In this document: positions 45,964 to 52,101 of the stretch, in pieces
Position numbering within the stretch: the stretch's first letter is position 1
How the letters are laid out: each line of letters begins with the position of its first letter
Source: a virus
Length of the DNA stretch: 53,394 bases
Strand: one strand, 5' to 3'
Virus record (IMG/VR): IMGVR_UViG_3300014913_000002
Location: 1-53,394 of that record
Notes under the pieces: model-generated
What the model saw: the letters and a program-made list of their open reading frames with translations, nothing else
What the model was told of the DNA's origin: nothing
Database searches by the model: none
Position numbers and translations under genes: made by a program

Positions 45964-46931
45964 TGTCCTATCCTTTCTATCTTTACTACAAAATATGGCC
46001 TCTTTTCAACATATTTCTTTTTGATCTCATCGGGAATATTATAATGGGTTCGCTCATACTCTTTGGTTTCAACCTTCCAATCACCGATAATTGTGTTTTT
46101 ACCCTTCAGCTCTTCTTTGATTTCCTTGTCGAGTTCTTGGAATTCTTTAGCTAACTCTTTTAGCTCTCCCCAGCGGTTGAGTTTTGCCTCTAGCTCTTCA
46201 TCACTCAGGATGTCAAAGCCTTCTCCGAAATCTTTATCCGGGAAACAAGATGTCCGGGCAAAACCACATCTTTTACACTCTTCACAAGGCTCAACTGGTG
46301 GTAATTCGTTTTTGGCTACATATTCATTTACCAGCTCTAATTTCTGGAGTATTGTTTCTGCGTATTCAAGATTCTCGTCAGTAAGGTAGAAAGTTTTCTG
46401 GCATAATTCACCGGTGGACTTGTTCTTGAAAATAATTATCCCTGTATCTTTGCCGTCCATGAGCATATAGAGAAGAATCTGGGCCGGGTATTTGCGAATC
46501 CATGGATATTTCGACTTCAACATATCTTCAGGTGATATATCTTTAATGGCTCTAAAAACATTCGGAGAACAGCTTTTTATTTCAAGTGGAATGAGAATCG
46601 GTTTTCCGTTTTGCTCGATTCGGATTTTGGCATCTATATGGCCTGAGAGCTGAAATTTCTTCCACTCAAAAGGTCGTTGTTGTTCAACGAGAGTATATCC
46701 TGCCTCTCTTAGTTTCTGGAGGACCGCTTCTTCATGGAGATTCCCTTCTTCAAATATTCGCTGGAGTGAAACATCATGAAGCTCTTTCAATTCCGGATGG
46801 AGCCGGGAAAGCACTAAAAACCGGACACAAGGATGGCCCGCTTCACTAGCCCTATTGTTTGGATGAGGATATTGTTTTATCTTTCTCCGATAAACCTCAT
46901 CAACTGCTTCAACCAGATTGATGTCTATCAT
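45960..46931 (-). CDS. RecB/Cas4-like PD-(D/E)XK exonuclease
   Basis: The 323-residue protein has the RecB-family core: GNLHEEAVLQKLREAGYTLV, GHIDAKIRIE (Asp), PLEIKSCSP (E-x-K), and QILLYMLMDGKDTGI (Q-x3-Y). Cysteines at the N-terminus (HPCVRFLVLS) and in CEECKRCGFARTSC could bind an Fe-S cluster, as in Cas4/AddB-type nucleases. With the neighbouring annealing-type protein it would form a phage recombination pair. Confidence 0.85.
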   Translation of the reverse strand: MIDINLVEAVDEVYRRKIKQYPHPNNRASEAGHPCVRFLVLSRLHPELKELHDVSLQRIFEEGNLHEEAVLQKLREAGYTLVEQQRPFEWKKFQLSGHIDAKIRIEQNGKPILIPLEIKSCSPNVFRAIKDISPEDMLKSKYPWIRKYPAQILLYMLMDGKDTGIIIFKNKSTGELCQKTFYLTDENLEYAETILQKLELVNEYVAKNELPPVEPCEECKRCGFARTSCFPDKDFGEGFDILSDEELEAKLNRWGELKELAKEFQELDKEIKEELKGKNTIIGDWKVETKEYERTHYNIPDEIKKKYVEKRPYFVVKIERIGQ

Positions 46932-47854
46932 TGTGCACCCTCCTCAAAAAGAGGTTGCCCTTGTTCTTCTTCTGGTTCGGTTCCTACCTCGGCTTCCCAA
47001 GCCTCTTTGACCTTCCCGTATGTAACTTGAATCCATTTTTCAGATTTCAAATCTTCAGGCGATTTAGCGTAATAGGTCCTTTCTTTTCCATTTTTGGTAG
47101 TGGTAACTTTCGAATATTCCTCAAGAAGTGTAAGGGCCTGAGCCTCATCTCCAAGGGCTAAATCCATGAGCATTTTCCAGGTTTTCTCCCGGAGTTCTAA
47201 GGCCTGCAGACTGAGGGTTCTTTCAGTCTTTTTCTTCCCAGACCTATATTCAATCTTCTGGATTTTAGAAACATTCAACCCGGCTTTTTTCAGGTCGTCA
47301 AAAGTAACCGACATGAGCCCAACTAATCGCTTGATAAGGCGGTTGTGAAGATTGGTGACCGCTTTCCGGCGAATATTTGCAACGTCTACTTCTTCGACCG
47401 GAATAAGCTTTCCGCCCATCCGAGCAAAAAACTTATCTCTCTGTGTGCAGACGCCTACGTCTTCAACTGTTCGGTTCAGCTTCTTTGAATAGGCCCTTCC
47501 TGTCGCAATAAAACCGAAATAACGACCTTTAGCATCTTCATACCACTCCTGTTTCACTTGAACATCGGTAATATCCACACCCCAGGCAATAGCGATATTC
47601 TCAGCCCCTCGGTCCATAAGATAAGGGTTTCCGCCCTGGTCAATCCAATCTTCTTCCTTAGTGAGCTTCAGGGATAGGATTTTGATTTGGTTGAATAGTT
47701 TAATGTTTTTCTCTAGTTGCTCAATTTCTTCTTGAATTTTGCGTGAATCAAGTTTCACAGCCGGAATATTGATAATTCCACCATTTTGTTCTGCTACTTC
47801 GATGGCTTCATCCTTAACCTCTTCCTTTGTGATTTTTTCATTGGCATTAGCCAT
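46928..47854 (-). CDS. Putative single-strand annealing/recombination protein
   Basis: The 308-residue protein starts at ATG 47854 after TAGGAGG and overlaps the nuclease start (ATGA). The core (DWIDQGGNPYLMDRGAENIA, RYFGFIATGRAYSKKL, VANIRRKAVTNLHNRLIKRL) looks like a recombinase-mediator fold, and the C-terminus is acidic. It is paired with a RecB-like exonuclease, the usual operon of phage annealing systems. The exact family could not be assigned by eye. Confidence 0.55.
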   Translation of the reverse strand: MANANEKITKEEVKDEAIEVAEQNGGIINIPAVKLDSRKIQEEIEQLEKNIKLFNQIKILSLKLTKEEDWIDQGGNPYLMDRGAENIAIAWGVDITDVQVKQEWYEDAKGRYFGFIATGRAYSKKLNRTVEDVGVCTQRDKFFARMGGKLIPVEEVDVANIRRKAVTNLHNRLIKRLVGLMSVTFDDLKKAGLNVSKIQKIEYRSGKKKTERTLSLQALELREKTWKMLMDLALGDEAQALTLLEEYSKVTTTKNGKERTYYAKSPEDLKSEKWIQVTYGKVKEAWEAEVGTEPEEEQGQPLFEEGAQ

Positions 47855-47869
47855 GCCAAACCTCCTATT

Positions 47870-48097
47870 TTATTTTTTAGCCCAAAGGCTTGGATTCGAA
47901 AATATAAATTTCTTGCCATTGAAATGGTCGAAGTGTTCACAACCGGAAAGAAGCACAGCGGGTTTTTTGAGATAGATAGTTCCAAAATTTAAGGCCTGGA
48001 TAAATTCCGGATCAGGAGACTCAATATAGACAGCTCTTTTTCCACAATAAGGGCAGGTATCTGTGGCATAAAAAACATCGGTGGATTTTTGTTTCAT
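47870..48097 (-). CDS. Small zinc-binding-like protein next to the repressor
   Basis: The 75-residue protein starts at ATG 48097 after AGGAGGAAAA. It has TCPYCGKRAVYIESPDPEFI and SGCEHFDHFNGKKF, the same layout as the small protein at 11705-11935 (CPKCG...AHLDHFEKGC), so the two seem related. It is the first gene of the leftward operon after the repressor. Function unknown. Confidence 0.6.
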   Translation of the reverse strand: MKQKSTDVFYATDTCPYCGKRAVYIESPDPEFIQALNFGTIYLKKPAVLLSGCEHFDHFNGKKFIFSNPSLWAKK

Positions 48098-48105
48098 TTT
48101 TCCTC

Positions 48106-48327
48106 CTAAAAAAGAAGATTTTCTAGGGGAATGCCAGTTTTTTTATGAATCTTCAGGGCCAGCTTTTTTCCGAATTTTCGCTTACCACGAAAATAATAAG
48201 AGAGATAAGATTCAGATACCCCTAAATATCGAGACAATTCTCTCTGGGTCTCAATTTGATGAAGACACATAAATTCCTGGAGATTTTTAGGTTGTGGTTT
48301 CTTTTTGAGAAATCCTGAAATTCTCAT
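48106..48327 (-). CDS. Cro/CI-type repressor
   Basis: The 73-residue protein consists of one helix-turn-helix (LQEFMCLHQIETQRELSRYL followed by GVSESYLSYYFRGKRKF), as in small XRE/Cro repressors, with no protease or dimerisation domain. The start codon is only about ten bases after the -10 element, so the messenger is probably leaderless, like lambda cI from its maintenance promoter. It likely controls the divergent promoters beside it. Confidence 0.8.
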   Translation of the reverse strand: MRISGFLKKKPQPKNLQEFMCLHQIETQRELSRYLGVSESYLSYYFRGKRKFGKKLALKIHKKTGIPLENLLF

Positions 48328-48336
48328 TGCAATATC

Positions 48337-48365
48337 AATATAAGGAAAAATTCTACATTTGTCAA
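48337..48365 (-). promoter_or_regulatory. Consensus sigma-70 promoter, leftward (repressor)
   Basis: TTGACA (48365-48360), 17-base spacer, TATATT (48342-48337) on the minus strand. The repressor ATG lies at 48327, so transcription would begin at or within three bases of the start codon. Confidence 0.82.
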
Positions 48366-48437
48366 GTTCTAAATTAAAAAAATTTCAAAATCCTAATACA
48401 AAATCCTTCCTGATAATTATTGAAAAAAACCATAAAA

Positions 48438-48457
48438 TTGCACATGGTATTGTGCAA
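48438..48457. promoter_or_regulatory. Operator-like palindrome in the control region
   Basis: TTGCACA and TGTGCAA (48438-48444 and 48451-48457) are perfect seven-base arms six bases apart, located between the two divergent promoters. Long A/T tracts on either side (48366-48502) suggest bent DNA. It is the best candidate binding site for the small repressor. Confidence 0.6.
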
Positions 48458-48502
48458 AATTAAAAAAATTTAAAAAAAATTCAAAAAAATTTAATAAAAA
48501 AC

Positions 48503-48531
48503 TTGACAAGTGGCATATTTTGGCTTATATT
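48503..48531 (+). promoter_or_regulatory. Consensus sigma-70 promoter, rightward (early operon)
   Basis: TTGACA (48503-48508), 17-base spacer, TATATT (48526-48531). A-rich tracts just upstream could act as an UP element. The leader would be about 35 bases to the first gene, with an AAGGAG ribosome site. Confidence 0.85.
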
Positions 48532-48573
48532 AATAGTAGAAAGATGAGAGAGAAAAAAGAAAGGAGAGAAAAA

Positions 48574-49014
48574 ATGAAAGAAAAGAAACAAATCATCTTA
48601 GGGACTTTTTCAGTGGTTCGAGAAACCGAGAAAGCATATCTTCTTCGTTTCAAAGGAACTTCTCGGGATTGTTGGGGTGGATTATTTTACTCTGAGAAAG
48701 ACGAGGAGTTCTGGGTTCCAAAGTCAGCCATCGAGCGGATTGGCGACGGCTATATCGTCGCTCGGTGGTGGAAACTTCGAGATGGCGATCCCGTCTTGGA
48801 CAGCACCCGCTGGCCGGGTTGTCGGGTAGTACTTTGGCTTCCCCCCTCTACACCGCGGTATGAGGAGCTGATTAGCTTAAAGGACTGGGAAGTCCAAGTC
48901 TTTCAGGTCACCTGGGCGAAGGAGCTTGGCTCAGTTGAAGTGGAGCAAGGGAAAGCATCTTTTCAGTTTTCGGATGAAGAGGCGAAGCAGATTGTTTCTG
49001 CTTTGCTTAAATAG
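48574..49014 (+). CDS. First early protein, unknown
   Basis: The start is ATG 48574 (MKEKKQIILGTFSVVRETEK) after AAAGGAGAG; earlier in-frame ATGs lie at or before the promoter. The 146-residue product has a beta-barrel-like first half (AYLLRFKGTSRDCWGGLFYS, FWVPKSAIERIGDGYIVARW) and an acidic helical end (QFSDEEAKQIVSALLK). Position first in the early operon suggests a host-takeover role. No family recognised. Confidence 0.65.
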   Translation: MKEKKQIILGTFSVVRETEKAYLLRFKGTSRDCWGGLFYSEKDEEFWVPKSAIERIGDGYIVARWWKLRDGDPVLDSTRWPGCRVVLWLPPSTPRYEELISLKDWEVQVFQVTWAKELGSVEVEQGKASFQFSDEEAKQIVSALLK

Positions 49015-49029
49015 AGAAAGGAGGTAAAG

Positions 49030-49134
49030 ATGACAAAAGTAAAATTTTTTCTTTTCAAAATTCTTTTTCCAGGAATCTATCAAAAATTCAAATGGATGGA
49101 AGAAGAGCTGAGCGGATTTTATCTTCATTGTTAA
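49030..49134 (+). CDS. Very small early protein
   Basis: A 34-codon frame starts at ATG 49030 after AAAGGAGGTAAAG, a near-perfect ribosome site: MTKVKFFLFKILFPGIYQKF then KWMEEELSGFYLHC. The first part is hydrophobic-basic. The excellent ribosome site supports expression. Function unknown. Confidence 0.6.
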   Translation: MTKVKFFLFKILFPGIYQKFKWMEEELSGFYLHC

Positions 49135-49140
49135 GCCGAA

Positions 49141-49188
49141 ATAGCCGGGAATCACCCGGCTATCCTTCCACCGTTGGCCGGGTGGAGG
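49141..49188 (+). other. Two tandem hairpins in the early transcript
   Basis: ATAGCCGGG-AATCA-CCCGGCTAT (49141-49163) is a perfect nine-base stem. TCCACC/GGTGGA (49167-49186) follows at once. Neither has a U-run. They lie between the 34-residue gene and the next ribosome site. They could limit RNA decay, slow polymerase or bind a regulator. Confidence 0.55.
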
Positions 49189-49230
49189 CTGACGAGGCAG
49201 GCCAAGAAAAATTTTCAGGGAGGTTTCAAG

Positions 49231-49434
49231 ATGAAAAGATATGAAGCTTTAAGGATTTATCAGCGGTCACCAGAGGTAGCAGGTTTTCATCCGGAGGATA
49301 TGTTCAAGGTTAAGTGTGCCAATTGCGGACGATTTTTTTCTATGTATAGGAATCATCACACAGTAAAACAAGGTGAGATAATAGAGGGAATTATCCAGTG
49401 CGAGTGTGGGCAGTGGCATAGATTTATAGATTAA
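49231..49434 (+). CDS. Small early zinc-ribbon protein
   Basis: ATG 49231 follows CAGGGAGGTTTCAAG, giving 67 residues (MKRYEALRIYQRSPEVAGFH). KCANCGRFFSMYRNH and IQCECGQWHRF supply two Cys pairs as in a zinc ribbon. Likely a nucleic-acid or protein-binding adaptor. Function unknown. Confidence 0.6.
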   Translation: MKRYEALRIYQRSPEVAGFHPEDMFKVKCANCGRFFSMYRNHHTVKQGEIIEGIIQCECGQWHRFID

Positions 49435-49436
49435 AA

Positions 49437-49532
49437 ATGGTCAATATTTTATCGATCGCTGGGCTTTTCATTTGCTTGGCCGTCCTGGCCATCCGAGTCG
49501 GGACGGCCAGAAATTTTTATAGGAGGTTTTAA
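49437..49532 (+). CDS. Very small membrane peptide in the early operon
   Basis: A 31-codon frame starts at ATG 49437, two bases after the upstream stop, and ends just before the next ATG. It is one hydrophobic helix (NILSIAGLFICLAVLAIRVG) with a basic tail. The frame includes the TGGCCGTCC/GGACGGCCA stem and the next ribosome site. No ribosome site of its own, so translation would rely on coupling. Confidence 0.45.
   Translation: MVNILSIAGLFICLAVLAIRVGTARNFYRRF
49477..49509 (+). other. Hairpin before the ribosome site of the fourth early gene
   Basis: Perfect nine-base arms TGGCCGTCC (49477-49485) and GGACGGCCA (49501-49509) are followed by GAAATTTTTATAGGAGG. The short U-run right after the stem gives it a terminator look, so it may be an attenuator between early genes. 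Confidence 0.55.
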
Positions 49533-49742
49533 ATGAAAAGATTGGTCAATGAAAGGTTTGATGATGGCTCTCTATTCCAAATTTATTGGGATGGAGAACG
49601 GACTCTTTATGTCCGTGAGGCAAGCCTGGAGTTTGAAAGGATTATAGAGGTTTTTCTATTACCCAGACAGAAAGTCCAGGAAATTTATTGGAAAGATGCT
49701 TCAGTAGAAGATGGGGAGTATCCGGACTTTATTGAAGATTAA
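49533..49742 (+). CDS. Small early protein, unknown
   Basis: The 69-residue protein starts at ATG 49533 after ATAGGAGG. It is beta-rich (LFQIYWDGERTLYVREASLE) with an acidic end. No family recognised. Its end lies 13 bases before the start of the next gene. Confidence 0.55.
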   Translation: MKRLVNERFDDGSLFQIYWDGERTLYVREASLEFERIIEVFLLPRQKVQEIYWKDASVEDGEYPDFIED

Positions 49743-49755
49743 GGGAGAGTATAAG

Positions 49756-50229
49756 ATGAGAAAAATACATCTTGAAACCCTGCGGGAAAATTTACTGGAT
49801 GCCATGAAAAACATAGCTCAATCTACGTGGCCATTGCCAGCTGATCTTTTTGTGGAATGGTTGGTGAAATATCCGGGTCAATCCTCTAAAACACTAGGGC
49901 TTTTCCGAGATTGGTTGGAAGGAAGTAATTGGATTGTGAAAGGAGCTGAAGAAGAAGGGAAGGAAGTTTGGTGGGGTAATTATACTTATCTCCCCAATGA
50001 ATTTGTGAATTTCGCCCAAGACTGGGTAGAGGAGTCGGAAAGGTGGGGCTATTATTTGCATTGTTTGAAGTTTTTAAAAGAGAGGCTGGGTCTTACCTAC
50101 GAAGAAATGGCAGAGCTAATTGGTGTTTCATACAGAAGTTTATTTCGATGGCTGAGGGAAGGTCTATCACCATCTCGAATGGCGATACAAGTGATTGAGA
50201 ATTACTTTAGACAAGTTCGAATCCCTTAA
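49756..50229 (+). CDS. HTH regulator, last gene of the early operon
   Basis: ATG 49756 follows AAGGGAGAG, giving 157 residues (MRKIHLETLRENLLDAMKNI). Residues 1-100 form an uncharacterised helical, Trp-rich domain. The C-terminus (LKERLGLTYEEMAELIGVSY followed by RSLFRWLREGLSPS) is an XRE-type helix-turn-helix. It is a plausible switch or late-gene activator. It is directly followed by the terminator at 50246. Confidence 0.7.
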   Translation: MRKIHLETLRENLLDAMKNIAQSTWPLPADLFVEWLVKYPGQSSKTLGLFRDWLEGSNWIVKGAEEEGKEVWWGNYTYLPNEFVNFAQDWVEESERWGYYLHCLKFLKERLGLTYEEMAELIGVSYRSLFRWLREGLSPSRMAIQVIENYFRQVRIP

Positions 50230-50245
50230 CCCTAAATTTTCTTTT

Positions 50246-50280
50246 ATCCCCGGGGTCTTCGGATTCCCGGGGATTTTTTT
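50246..50280 (+). terminator. Intrinsic terminator of the early operon
   Basis: Nine-base arms ATCCCCGGG (50246-50254) and CCCGGGGAT (50266-50274) with a loop containing TCTTCGGAT, then seven Ts (50274-50280). It lies between convergent operons and ends the rightward transcript. Confidence 0.9.
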
Positions 50281-51544
50281 ATCCCTCCATAATTTTATCA
50301 ACCGCCCTCTTGATCGCCTTTAGTTCCGGCAACTTATTTAGTTTATAATCTACTCCAAATTTCTGTGTTTCTTTCTCAGTAAGACCCTCAAGGGCACAGT
50401 GTTTCCAAAAGCTCATATTTGGAACATCGGTTTTCTTCGCCCAGGCTCCGGCAGACATGATAATCCAACCACCACCACCGGCGACATAGTCAGTTATGAG
50501 GCCAATCATCATATCCCAGCTAGCCGGCCGGGAGAATTCTTTGTTCCAATTCCAGCCACGCAAGCCCCGACCGACAAGTTTCTCATCCCAGGTCTGCGCT
50601 CCATCTGAGTCAGAGATGATCCGCCGGCCACAAGGTTTATAGAAATATGTCTGAAATTCACAACCCTTAAGGTGATACCGATTGAATGCCCAGGCGGTAT
50701 TTATTCCATGATGAGAATATAAAACCTTCTTCCATCGCTTTACCCATTTTAGCGTGATAGAGCTGTCTATATGTTCAATCATAATCCGCTTTTGGGGGAG
50801 CTGGAGGTCTTTAGTCATGAAATTGACGATGTCGGTTAACCAAGCATCTAAGGTTTCAGGGTTTATACCTTGCGGCTCATTAACGACTTCCCAGATAACA
50901 TGAGGATTGTCAAACTCTTTTACCATGGCTCGGATATAGTCTTTAAAAATCGTCCGAATGGTTTGACTTGTGAAAAACCGTTTGTAATCAGTGGGTAAAT
51001 TAAGATGATTTCGGCTCCACATAGTCCATTTGTAGCGGAGACCTTTAATTCCAGAGGCAAGGCAAATTACCGTCTTGATGCCCCTCTTATGGAAACAATC
51101 AAGGCGACGGTGTATTTCGGTTGTATATTCTTCGTTTAACTCAAGAATCCCCTGGCCATCATACTTAAAAATAAATTTCCCCTTGTGTTTGGGTAAAGGG
51201 TAGAAAAAAGACACAAAGCAGTTTTTGTCTTCCAAACAATATGCAAAGAGGCGAATAGCATTGATGCCATGTTTTGCCAGAAGCTCGGCCGCATTATCAA
51301 ATTGATTGAAATTCCAGCTTGAGCCATCCTTGAAAGGAATAACAAAGCCATGTAAATCCCAAGGGACATAGCCAACCATAAAATCTTTGTAAGGAAAAAT
51401 TGTTTTGGTGTATTTCTTTTTTGGCTTAGGTTTTGGTTTGGGGTTTTCTTCTTTATATGAATCTGTGGAATATTTTGTTTTTAATAATTTTTTACAGATT
51501 TGTATAAGTTGGTTGAAGATAAATTTAAGGATTTTTTTAATCAT
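50279..51544 (-). CDS. Glycoside-hydrolase-like (GH5-type) protein with anchor and Lys/Pro linker
   Basis: The 421-residue protein starts with a basic hydrophobic segment (MIKKILKFIFNQLIQICKKL) and a PKPKPKPKKK linker, then a TIM-barrel-like region: LLAKHGINAIRLFAYCLED, FHKRGIKTVICLASG, and HVIWEVVNEPQG with the acid/base Glu at about 213 in the GH-A motif NEP. Near the expected nucleophile the sequence reads RRIISDSDGAQTWD, where no clear Glu is seen. It ends the late transcript after the fibre, so it may digest or bind host surface polysaccharide. Confidence 0.65.
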   Translation of the reverse strand: MIKKILKFIFNQLIQICKKLLKTKYSTDSYKEENPKPKPKPKKKYTKTIFPYKDFMVGYVPWDLHGFVIPFKDGSSWNFNQFDNAAELLAKHGINAIRLFAYCLEDKNCFVSFFYPLPKHKGKFIFKYDGQGILELNEEYTTEIHRRLDCFHKRGIKTVICLASGIKGLRYKWTMWSRNHLNLPTDYKRFFTSQTIRTIFKDYIRAMVKEFDNPHVIWEVVNEPQGINPETLDAWLTDIVNFMTKDLQLPQKRIMIEHIDSSITLKWVKRWKKVLYSHHGINTAWAFNRYHLKGCEFQTYFYKPCGRRIISDSDGAQTWDEKLVGRGLRGWNWNKEFSRPASWDMMIGLITDYVAGGGGWIIMSAGAWAKKTDVPNMSFWKHCALEGLTEKETQKFGVDYKLNKLPELKAIKRAVDKIMEG

Positions 51545-51789
51545 TTCTTTTCCTTTGGGGTAACCTTTTGTTTTTGGGGTGGCTCAATTTTCTCAAAATA
51601 TTCCCCGTCTTTCGAGAGTCGCCATCGTTCTTTCTCCATATCAATCCCCAACTCAAAAGCCACAGTCTCAATCGCCCGCTGAAGCTCCGCCTGCTTCTGC
51701 TCAGCCAATCGGATGGCGTCCTGCACTATTAGCCTTTTCAGCCTCAAAAGCTCTCTCTGGCTCTCCATGAGTTTTATTCTTCGGGTCAT
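51541..51789 (-). CDS. Small coiled-coil protein after the fibre genes
   Basis: The 82-residue protein is helical (SQRELLRLKRLIVQDAIRLA) with a short C-terminal basic tail. It overlaps both neighbours (ATGA-type). Small coiled-coil proteins in this place often attach fibres or assist their assembly, but no family is recognised. Confidence 0.55.
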   Translation of the reverse strand: MTRRIKLMESQRELLRLKRLIVQDAIRLAEQKQAELQRAIETVAFELGIDMEKERWRLSKDGEYFEKIEPPQKQKVTPKEKK

Positions 51790-52100
51790 TTAATTACTCC
51801 CTTCTTTCGTATAACTTGAATCAGTAAAGTCTTCGGGTCAACGCCTTTCTTTAAGGCGGACATAAACTCTGTATATTCGTATGAAGCTGGAGCTATTTCT
51901 TCGCCTGTATCAGGGTCTATCATTGCTTCCATGTCTTGAAGCGTAATTGTATTTCTTCTAATTTCACTTATTCCGCCCGTGTCATTTATGGCTAAAATTC
52001 TATATTCAATATCCACTCTCCTGTTCTCAAAATCAATAATCAATCCTGATAATCTCGCCTTGGAAATTATTTTGGTTTCTTTTAAATCTAATTCAGTCAT
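51786..52100 (-). CDS. Unknown virion-associated protein, 104 residues
   Basis: The start is ATG 52100, directly past the fibre gene stop. The protein has repeated short strands (GLIIDFENRRVDIEYRILAI, EIAPASYEYTEFMSALKKG), a pattern seen in small tail-fibre-associated proteins. Function is inferred only from position. Confidence 0.55.
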   Translation of the reverse strand: MTELDLKETKIISKARLSGLIIDFENRRVDIEYRILAINDTGGISEIRRNTITLQDMEAMIDPDTGEEIAPASYEYTEFMSALKKGVDPKTLLIQVIRKKGVIK

Positions 52101-52101
52101 A

